A stretch of 64,000 bases of DNA, from NCBI GenBank assembly GCA_028274465.1, contig CM051455.1, positions 111,722,261 to 111,786,260 on the forward strand, read 5' to 3'. The notes under the pieces are model-generated. The model searched no databases, was not told the origin of the DNA, and saw only the letters and a program-made list of their open reading frames with translations. This DNA is from Plantago ovata (lineage: Eukaryota; Streptophyta; Magnoliopsida; Lamiales; Plantaginaceae). This document shows positions 55,907-64,000 of this stretch, piece after piece; the first letter of the stretch is position 1, and every line of letters begins with the position of its first letter. A program made the position numbers and the translations under genes.

Positions 55907-57481
55907 GTCGACAAGTGACACTAAGCGCATATGCCACATCTGGCCTTGTGCAATTCATTGCATACATAATAGACCCTACTGCCGAAGCAAAGGGCACACG
56001 ACTCATTGCCTTTATTTCTTCATCAGTTTTAGGACTATCCTTAACTGATAGCACAATCCCATGCCTAGCTGGGAGAAAGCCTCTCTCTGAATCGTCCATC
56101 TTATAACGCTTCAGTATTTTGTCAATGTAGGTGGACTTTGTCAATCCTAACATCCTCTTAGATCTATCTCTATAGATCTTTATCCCTAGGATGTAGTTCG
56201 CTTCACCCAAGTCCTTCATTGAGAAGGTACTTGATAACCAAACTTTAGTCTGTTCTAGCATAGAGACATTGTTTCCCATGATCGAAATGTCATCAACATA
56301 AGTGATCATGAAAACGACTCCCTTGTCGCTGTGCCTAGTGTAGACACAGGGATCTTCTACGCTTCTGACAAAGTCAAACGATTTGATAGATTCATCAAAG
56401 CGGATATTCCAGCTCCTAGACGCTTGCTTTAGCCCATAGATGGATCTCTGTAATTTGCATACAACAGTTGGCCTGGTTTTACTAATAAACCCTTCCGGCT
56501 TTACCATGTAAACCTCTTCCTCAAGGTTGCCATTGAGGAAGACAGTCTTTACATCCATCTGCCAGATCTCATAATCATAGTAGGCAGTTATCGCAAGTAG
56601 AATTCGAATAGACTTCAACTTTGCTACTCGTGAAAAGGTTTCATCGTAATCGATGCCATACCTTTGCGTGTAGCCTTTCGCTAGAAGTCTAGCCTTGTGC
56701 ATTTGTACCTTACCATCGGCATCTGTCTTTCATTTAAAGACACATTTGCACCCAATAGGTCTAACCCCTTGGGGCAAGTCTACCAACTTCCAAACTTGGT
56801 TCAGGTACATGCAGTCCATTTCCAATTCCATGGCCTCTTGCCATTTGTCTGAGTCAATATCATTTATTGCCTCTTTGTAGGTCTCGGGGTCTTCCCGATC
56901 TGATAAGCCAACATCAAGTTCACTGATGTCTTCTATCATAAGGCTTTGCTTCTGAGGTCCTTTTGGGATCCTCTTCGACCTACGGAGCTCGACTGGTGCT
57001 TCTGTCGGCGTTTCTGGTGCTTTTCTTTTCTGGCTTCGTGTAACACGAACATTATCAGTGGGCACTGATGCAGCCAGTCGCATTCTGCGACCTCGTTCCC
57101 TAGCGGGAGGCTGCTCTTTTGCAACTTGTTGCACAGGTTGATTGACAACGGGTTCTATTGGTGTGGTTTCAACTGTTGATCTAATCACAAGACTCCCACT
57201 GACTATGACATGCCTAGCAAGTTTCATATCATTACCCTTGTCTGCTTCGAAAGCTCCCACTGAACTTGAGTCCAAATCAGAAGATTTAGAGAACTCATGT
57301 TCGCGCGTGTCAAAGTCTTGAATTTCTTCAAGTTCTATCATATCATCTAACCTCTCTTCTTCGAGGTATTCTGCTTCTAAAAACTTGACGTTTCTAGATA
57401 CTATCACCTTGTGATCTTCAACATGACAGATAGAATTCATAGCCTCTCGTCTGACGAGGATAGCCTATGAAATATACTTTG
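55907..57481 (-). pseudogene. copia pol fragment I: integrase-RT linker and RT
   Basis: Minus strand. Starts in the block before RT (VYFIGYPRQTRGYEF in shifted frames, then VIVSRNVKFLEAEYLEEERL), through an acidic linker and RRSKRIPKGPQ, then RT: YLNQVWKLVDLPQGVRPIGC, ARLLAKGYTQRYGIDYDETF, WQMDVKTVFLNGNLEEEVYM, YVDD (in MITYVDDISIMGN) and CTRPDVAYALSVTCRL. TGA near 56730 breaks the frame. Cut by H2 on the right (57482) and by D on the left (55906). A different copia lineage from C, judging by the linker. Confidence 0.88.
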
Positions 57482-59614
57482 TGATAGTGTATATGTCCTA
57501 GAGACAGTCTTTATTAAGGACATGCAGCCTTATTAAGGGCATATATGTACTATCACACAGGTCAACGTAATATAATATATGTTTGTTGTTTGACTGTTGA
57601 GTATCGCTTTCATATTTATATTACACCAGGCATACAGCATGTCATATCTCTATCCCTGTCTTTATTGATATTAAACATGTCCCCTCGGATAGATGACCGA
57701 TCACACAGATAGTGGGAGCTATGTGAATTATCATCTATCCCAAACTCTCCCTAGTCAAGGTTCATCTCGGATGTAGGGGTCTGAATGAACCATCTGAGAC
57801 TAGTATGCGTGGAGGTTATACTTATTAGAGCAAGTGTGAGCCGATCCCATGGCCACGGAACGGATTGTTGGACAATCAACAAACGTTCCCATAACTACAC
57901 ATAGTTGTTCGAAGGGTGATTACCGAACAATGGAAGTACCCACCGGACACTCCCATAGATGTATACTCTACACCGAAGTGTCTATGGAACCGGTAAGTTG
58001 TCGAAGTGATGCCAGTCGTCCTTTGGACTTACAGGACTTTATCATCACATTTGTTGCCCCATATCCTTGGTGGACCCGTCGATGTCAGCTCTGAATATGC
58101 AGTTGACCGAAGACACGATCCAGTATTATGGCTACATACAAATGGGGATGATAAGTGATTCTGTAAAGGATTCATCTCTCATGTGTAGCACAGGAGAGCA
58201 CTGCTCATAGTCATTCATAGTTTTGATTGGTAATACGGCTGGCCAGCGTATCAATATTATTATGACAGTCATAATAAATATTGGATTCACCATGCAACTC
58301 ACTGAAGACGCCCGTGGATGTATTATTGGGATAGACACTTCATCGATCCTAGATGCATTCGACTCAGTCAGATGAAGGGACGTTACAATTGCTGCGTTGA
58401 GTGCAACAGACTTCACAACGAAAGGGTTTGCTTTGAGAAACCTCTCAAACGTCCTCATGTATTAATATTGCAAATGGAACCGTCTAGGAATTCCATTTTG
58501 CCTAGTCTAGGACTTGCTTAATACAATGAGGGGCCCTATGGCTTACACTATGTGATGATTCAGCTTATTCGAATATCCTTGAAGATGGAATCGCAATTAA
58601 TTTAGAATTAATTGTGATTGATGGATTATAATTGATTTGGAATTAATTGTGATTGATGGATTATAATTGATTTGGAATTAATTATAATAATTTGTGGCTG
58701 AATTAATGATTTGGACTTATTAATTGAATTGGCTGATTAATTGTATTTTCTGTAAATAAAATTAAAGATTATATTTTAGAAATATAATAGAGGTTTGATT
58801 TGAAAGGATATGTTAATTTAGAATTAATATATGCACATGGGCAAAATCTACTTGGAGTTTGAATTGCCTTAGAACTATAAGTGGGTCCCAAAATCGGGAC
58901 CCACCTATCACCCTTGGGACGCGCGCGCGCAGATAGAGTAGGGGAAGGAGTTCGACTGCTTCCTCTATTAGAAGTCAAGGGATAAGTTAAATTTTCCTTA
59001 TTGAGTTCTAACATGATTGGGAGTGAATCTAGACTTGAATTGGTTTCCTAGTGCGATAAGAATTAGATTTTTATTCCTTTATGAAGTCTAATTGATTATT
59101 TATTAGGCTTCTATTGACTACTATATATAGTAGACTATTAGAGAATTTTTATATGGTTGATTTAACAGACAGATTTTAGATCATTCTTTCTACCAGTTTT
59201 CTTAGAGAAAATAAAAGTTCTCCCCTACCTCATACCAAGCCACGCAAGCGCCACCCCTCAGCGGAGGAAAACCGCCGCCCCATCTTCTTGGCCACACAAA
59301 GAATATCCTAGCATTCTTTCCGATAGGCTGTTCATCCGTGGATATCAAGGTTGAGGTTCAAGGAGCTGGAAACTAATTTTTATTGTCTTGCAGATAAACA
59401 AAGTATTGCAGATATCTTCGACTTCGACGAAGGAGAAGACTCACCGGATTATTACGAAGACTCGGTACCTGTGCTTGCTTTTGGAGTATTCTAAGTCTTC
59501 TAATTGACGTGTTTAATATATATGCTATATACATGATAAATTAACCTGCATGTTAAGAAAAGTTTTGAAATTCCGCTGCGTACCTTGGGGTAACTCTGAC
59601 CGTATTTTCTTACA
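57482..59614 (+). repeat. 5' LTR of copia family H, copy H2 (2133 bp)
   Basis: TGATAGTGTATATGTCC to TTTTCTTACA, collinear with H1. Left flank CTTTG. Differs from H1 mainly by a 35-bp tandem duplication (58605-58674) and small changes. TATA-like palindrome CTACTATATATAGTAG at 59118-59133. Confidence 0.88.
58605..58674 (+). repeat. 35-bp tandem duplication in the H2 LTR
   Basis: Two identical 35-bp AT-rich units starting GAATTAATTGTGATTGATGG and a third partial start at 58675. H1 has one partial copy. Confidence 0.8.
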
Positions 59615-59615
59615 G

Positions 59616-59627
59616 TTGTATCAGAGC
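59616..59627 (+). other. primer binding site, tRNA-iMet type (H2)
   Basis: TTGTATCAGAGC, one mismatch from the standard copia site. Confidence 0.72.
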
Positions 59628-59798
59628 GAGGTTAATTGATTATGTATATACGTATATATGTTATATGATTTTGTAGTTTATGTGGATGCAATTGATTCTA
59701 TGATTAATTCGATTTTCAAAAGTTTTGTTTTTATATAAATTTAGAATTTATAATTTTCAAAAAAATAAAATATTATATATATATATATATGTCCGGCC

Positions 59799-59860
59799 GC
59801 CTGCGTAACGCAGGCCGGCGCCTGCGTGTCGCAGGCGCCCGTGCCTACGTGCCGCAGGCA
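59799..59860. repeat. GC palindromes in the H2 leader
   Basis: GCCTGCG-TAA-CGCAGGC (59799-59815), GGCGCCTGCG-TGT-CGCAGGCGCC (59817-59839, 10-bp perfect arms), TGCCTACG-TGC-CGCAGGCA (59842-59860, one mismatch). H1 has TGA and TGC spacers, so spacers and outer arms differ between copies while the arm core GCCTGCG stays. Confidence 0.85.
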
Positions 59861-60373
59861 ACCTAGGGGACGGGACCGTCCCCGTATTTTAATATATATA
59901 TTTTCTGGGATGGACCCAAAATCGAATTTTGAAAATTTTGAGGATTGAATTTTATATTTGGAATATAATTATGATTTAATTGTAATTATTGTTAACTAGA
60001 GGGGTTAAATTTAATTAGTAAAAGGTTAAGGGGCTTTTTTGTGATTTATCAATTTTTTGTTTATTACAAATAAGTCCTTCTACTTTTGAATTTTAAATTT
60101 GACACCTCCAAGGTTTCGAAAATTACAATTGAGTCCTTCGGGTTTTCAAAAATTGCTACCTGGTCAATAGAATTTTCGTTTTTTCAATCTAGTCCAAATT
60201 TTCAAATTTTTCATGGAGATTATAAGTATGGGATTATAATTTTCATAATGAAATTATGAAGTCATTTGGTATCCACATAGGCTACTATTTGTTTGTATGC
60301 TCAATATGCTATTGTTTAACAATGCATGTTTAAATACCATGTATTTTACTTTCCATTCGACCGCTATGCATGC

Positions 60374-60527
60374 GAGGGTAGGCGGCTCCCTCTTATTTGT
60401 CGGACCGCATATTTTATGTATGGGTAGGCGGCGCCCATGATGTGCTTGACCGCATTTAGAACTAGAATGGATAGGCGGCATCCATTACGTGTAGACCACT
60501 CATGCATGATGGGTAGGCGGCGCCCTT
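60374..60527. repeat. hairpin array with constant AGGCGGC loop in the H2 leader
   Basis: Four hairpins 42-47 bp apart: GAGGG/CCCTC (stem in part by the TAGGCGGCT loop, 60374-60392), ATGGG/CCCAT (60420-60438), AATGGAT/ATCCATT (60466-60486, 7 bp perfect), and ATGGG/CCC (60509-60527, weaker). The loop AGGCGGC never changes. H1 has one unit, GAGGG/CCCTC at 30915-30933. Confidence 0.8.
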
Positions 60528-61089
60528 ATTTGTTTGTAGATGACTGATAACAACCCTCAAGCTACAAGCCCCAACCAATATAAGTGCAGAAATATATATA
60601 TGTATGTATTTCAGAGATGCTTTCCATGGGGGGTGCTTTAATTCTGAACTTTCATTGCGTTTCCCTGTATTGCGACCTCGTCTTGCAGACTCGCAGTGAT
60701 CGTCAGATTAGAGTAAGCCTATGGTTATAATTTACTACATATTGTATCTAGCGACCTCGATAGGTATAATATGTAGAGCATCAGGGTAAATTAGATGTAA
60801 CACCCAAGAGTTGCGTGACGCAATTGGATAGTCCTACCGGTCATATTATGCTATGCGACCAGCCCCCGTTGGAGTATAGCATAGTATGGATTTGGATCTT
60901 GGCCACTACGGTAACTTGTTGGACATTACCCGTATGTTTGTTTTGGGGGCAAGCATATGTTAAAATAGTGGGAGCTAAACAGCTAAAGGACCTTGTTGTT
61001 TAGTTATGTTGACTGTGTATTTAGAAATAGTATTTCAATAGTTGATTTATTATTTTCGTTCTATATTATTTCTCCTTAGGAAAATAAAA

Positions 61090-61189
61090 ATGGCTACACC
61101 GTCCTCCGAGCTTATTGCCAACTTGGAGTTGCAAAAGCTAACAGGACCAAACTACGTGGATTGGATCCATGAGGTACGAAAGGTGCTAT
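61090..61189 (+). CDS. gag: H2 gag, N-terminus only (cut by gap)
   Basis: ATG at 61090 gives MATPSSELIANLELQKLTGP then NYVDWIHEVRKVL, the start of a copia-type Gag (the LTGxNYxxW segment is characteristic). The ATG follows an A-rich context. The rest lies in the assembly gap. Confidence 0.8.
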
Positions 61190-61289
61190 NNNNNNNNNNN
61201 NNNNNNNNNNNNNNNNNNNNNNNNNNNNNNNNNNNNNNNNNNNNNNNNNNNNNNNNNNNNNNNNNNNNNNNNNNNNNNNNNNNNNNNNN
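61190..61289. other. assembly gap (100 N)
   Basis: Joins H2 gag on the left to the post-pol ORF of an unrelated SIRE-type element on the right; the rest of H2 and most of G are missing. Confidence 0.95.
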
Positions 61290-63676
61290 GAAGAAGAAGA
61301 AGATGAGACATTCCACTGATCCCAGGATGATGAAGGGAAGATTCTAAGGAAAGAAGGATGACGATGATGACAATCAAGGTCCAAGTCCTGGTGCTGGTGG
61401 ATTAAGTTAACAGCTGCTGAAACTAATCCCTCTGACAATCAGCAAGCTGAACAACAACAATCTCAGCAAGAATCTCAACCTCCTCCTGCTGCTGCTGAAA
61501 ATCAAGCACCTGTACAAGGTGCTGATACTGAAGAAGAATACGCCAGAAAAAGGGCTGCCTTGAAAAATGGCAAGAGTCCAGTTTCTGATGCCAAGGTTAC
61601 TGAAGAAAACCTTGAAGATGAGGATGAAGAAGATGAAGATTACCAACGAGCTCTACAAAATAGTCTCGTGATCCATGCAAGGCATACGCAGGATCTGGAA
61701 ATTGGTGAATCTTCAAGACAAAATCGAAGGAAGTTCCATCCCTTCCACTTACTACTGGCGCAACTCCAGTTATTGAGTCTCAAACGTTTCCTTCAGCAAC
61801 TACTCAATTAAAAGTAACTACTGGCGAAACTCCAATAATTGAGCCCCAAACACAGTTGAAACAACTATCTACTGGTGAAACTCCAGTCGTTGAGTCTGAA
61901 GTGTTGCCATCATCAACCACTCAACAAAAAGGAAGTGAAGCTACTGACAAAGGCTCCAAAGTCGCTCAACTTGATGAATCTGAGGATGATGACGACTTAT
62001 CAGAAAATGATGATGATCAATCCAAGAAAGACCCAAAAGTTGTTCAGATTCCTCCTCCTAATTATCTCACTTATGAAGGAGATTCATTAAGGGCCGAGTT
62101 GCTTTTACGAGATGATCAGTTTGCCACTGAACTTAAGGCTCACTCCTTGACACCTAATTTATTGTCGTTCCCAAGAGTTGAGGAGTTTACTCCCAGAATT
62201 CTAGCACTAAATCAAGTCCATGATGCCTGCAAAGCTGAAGATGAGGCATTGCTTGCTGAGATCCCACTTGACATTGGAAAGATATTGGCTACAGTGTTGA
62301 GACGCACTACAACTTTAACCATAGCTCAGAAAGACATCAGTCTTTATCACAAGAGCTATGAAGAAGATGTAAGTCAAGCTCTCTTGCTTGCAAAGAATGC
62401 TCTCGTCAAGGCTCAGAATATTATGGATGAGAAGGCCGCAACAGAGAAAAGACATGAATAGAACATGATGAACATTCAAAAAGAGTTAGCAACAATGAAC
62501 TCTGACCAACAAGAAATCATCATGAAGTATAACAGTCTCAGCACTCTTGCTGAAAATTGCAATGAGTTTTATTCTCTGCACATCACTCCGATGTTGCAAT
62601 CTATGTCTAAGGGGGAAAAGAAGAACACTAGAAAGAGAAACCAAACCCCTCCTACTCCTGCTGCTGATGTGCCACTTCCACTAGAACCTCTTGCTGAAAG
62701 AGAGCAAAGTTCTAAAAGACAAGCAGAAACTGAGTTAAATTCAGCAAGTACCAAAAAGAGAAAAATCGCTGCTGAAACTCAAGATTTCTGTCACAATGAA
62801 AGTCATCACAATCTGAATGAAGATGATGAAGAAGATGATGACAATCAAACAATAGCTCAAGCCATAAGAGCTAGACCCTTAACAGCCATAACTCCGTCTG
62901 GCCACTCAAGGCATTTTTCGTCTGACTCTTCAGCAAGAGATCAAGACAATGCTAAAACAAGAAGAAGAAGGCAAAGACAGGAAGAGAAATGGCTGGCCAG
63001 CATTGCTATTGGCTCCGGCATTGAATATACAAAGACCAGCAATGATGAAACCACTCAGAATGTGATCAGAAACATTCATGGTTGCTAGATCCTAAAGCTG
63101 GAAGACTTGCTGGTAAATGAGTTCTTTCCTACAACCATTTTGAATCAGATGTTCAAATGGATTGAACTCAAGGTCCAAAGAAAGCAAAGGGAAGAATCCC
63201 TCCCAAGAAATATTGTTGGGAGATGGTTGAATCTTGAGGTCCATATAAGAAGAGTTGCCATTGGTAAGACATATAGACAAGAACCAGATCTGATAAAACC
63301 ACCTGGCATCGCTTACTATGCTGACCCGGTAACAAAGAAACCTAAGAAGAAACTTGGATTGATTCCTTATGAGTACTTCTATCTCACTGCTAAGGATCAA
63401 GAAGAAGATATTCTCTGGTTAAGAAAGATTCATCCGAGAAACATTTCAGATACACAGCTTCTCCATGCTAGCAATTGGGGCATGCATTTGTGGGTAATTA
63501 ACTACATGGAAATGAATGCTGAAAAGCATCATCATACTGCCTGCAAAAATGCAAGAATTCTTCAACTACAAGTCCGTAGGCTTCTGGAAAACTACGAGAA
63601 GGATTGTGTTGAATTCACTGCTCTTGCTGAGAAGAGTGTAAGAGAGATTTTGAGAAAATCCTCTGAAAGAGTTTAA
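61290..63676 (+). pseudogene. post-pol ORF of SIRE-type element G
   Basis: Starts in the gap. The first part (Gln/Pro/Ala- and Glu/Asp-rich) changes frame near 61400 and 61740. From about 61850 one frame runs to TAA at 63674, interrupted by TAG at 62459-62461 and 63086-63088. It contains a TGETP repeat, acidic runs (DESEDDDDLSENDDDQSKKD), a helical middle, a Lys/Arg-rich patch, and a more conserved-looking end (FKWIELKVQRKQREESLPRN, LGLIPYEYFYLTAKDQEEDI). No membrane segment is evident, so despite its env-like position it looks like a soluble, charged protein. Function unknown. Confidence 0.65.
61750..61905 (+). repeat. TGETP repeats in the G post-pol ORF
   Basis: Three diverged copies, starting near 61750, 61819 and 61868, of a unit coding for TTGETPVVES-like residues; spacing 69 and about 50 bp. 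One lies on the other side of the frameshift. Confidence 0.7.
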
Positions 63677-63936
63677 GTCCCTGCAATAGTTTTTGTTAAA
63701 GTTTTTGTTTGCTGATTCATTGTTATCTATGCTTTCTTGTAAACTTATGAATGATAACTTTCAGCAATGAATTCTTTTTGACTCTTATTGGTTTTGATTA
63801 TGCAACTTACTTATGCTTACTGTTTATTAATTCAAGTATGCTTGCATTAATCATCTGATTTATTCAACATCAGAAACCTCTAAAAGGGTAAGAATTAATT
63901 TAGCCATGGATTGCTAACATCAAAAAGGGGGAAATT
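63677..63936 (+). mobile_element. G 3' region and polypurine tract
   Basis: AT-rich, no gene. Ends with CATCAAAAAGGGGGAAATT directly before the LTR, a typical copia polypurine tract. Confidence 0.82.
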
Positions 63937-64000
63937 TGTTAGGTAACTTCTAATTTTGATGAGCAATTAACCATGCTAAATTAAGAACAGTCCAGTAACT
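63937..64000 (+). repeat. G 3' LTR, start only
   Basis: TGTTAGGTAACTTCTAATTT and onward matches the start of the C 5' LTR with one difference in the first 64 bases. Continues beyond the window. Confidence 0.88.

Larger units (their letters stand above)
59628..61089 (+). mobile_element. H2 leader
   Basis: About 1.46 kb before gag without a gene: AT microsatellite (59772-59790), GC palindromes (59799-59860), AT-rich DNA, a four-unit hairpin array (60374-60527), and further non-coding sequence to the gag ATG. Very long leaders occur in some plant copia elements. Confidence 0.78.

Noticed and set aside
1-64000. Host genes, tRNA or rRNA genes, endogenous pararetrovirus
   Set aside because: Every long ORF with recognisable motifs belongs to an LTR retrotransposon; no tRNA-like cloverleaf, rRNA or pararetroviral movement or coat protein motif was seen.

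Overview
The window reads as heterochromatin-like DNA of a flowering plant, probably a eudicot. I see no host gene, rRNA, tRNA or CRISPR array. Nearly all of it is LTR retrotransposons nested in one another and partly broken, plus three 100-N assembly gaps (12154-12253, 39647-39746, 61190-61289). Plant origin is inferred from Athila-type Ty3/gypsy elements with a tRNA-Asp-like primer site, SIRE-type Ty1/copia elements with a tRNA-iMet-like primer site and a long post-pol ORF, and the lack of anything bacterial. I cannot name the species.

Layout, left to right. 1-2522: 3' end of one Athila-type copy (A0). Its LTR (1788-2522) is also the 5' LTR of the next copy, A1. A1 (gag, protease, RT, RNase H, integrase; all broken) ends at 22932. 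It is split by element B (3229-16160), a gag-protease-only relative flanked by the 5-bp target duplication ATGAT. Inside B, 7585-12153 and 12254-16771 are the same sequence on the two sides of an N gap, almost certainly an unmerged contig overlap. A1 sits in a plus-strand SIRE-type copia fragment (22933-23908). That fragment is cut on its right by Athila-type element E (23909-26011), whose gag is cut by a large minus-strand SIRE-type element, C (26012-49427). C carries further insertions: copia family H (28072-30970), Athila-B-like debris (30971-32046), a minus-strand H LTR (32047-32764) and a second gag-protease-only element, F (32765-39646). To the right are a minus-strand gag-protease element with a second ORF, D (49428-55906), a minus-strand copia pol fragment, I (55907-57481), another H copy (57482-61189), and the 3' end of a plus-strand SIRE-type element, G (61290-64000).

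How they relate. A, B, E, F and D share the terminal repeat TGATGA...TCATCA and the same primer-site type. B, F and D have gag and protease but no RT or integrase, so they probably depended on an autonomous A-like partner. All gag and pol genes seen are interrupted by stops, frameshifts or deletions.

The most unusual signal is structural. Unrelated families carry short GC-rich palindromes built as arm-CG-NNN-CG-arm, with a free 3-nt spacer and family-specific arms. Two copia families carry arrays of hairpins with a near-constant 7-nt loop and different but still complementary stems. These lie in LTR promoters, leaders, 3' regions and once inside gag, and no annotated function accounts for them.
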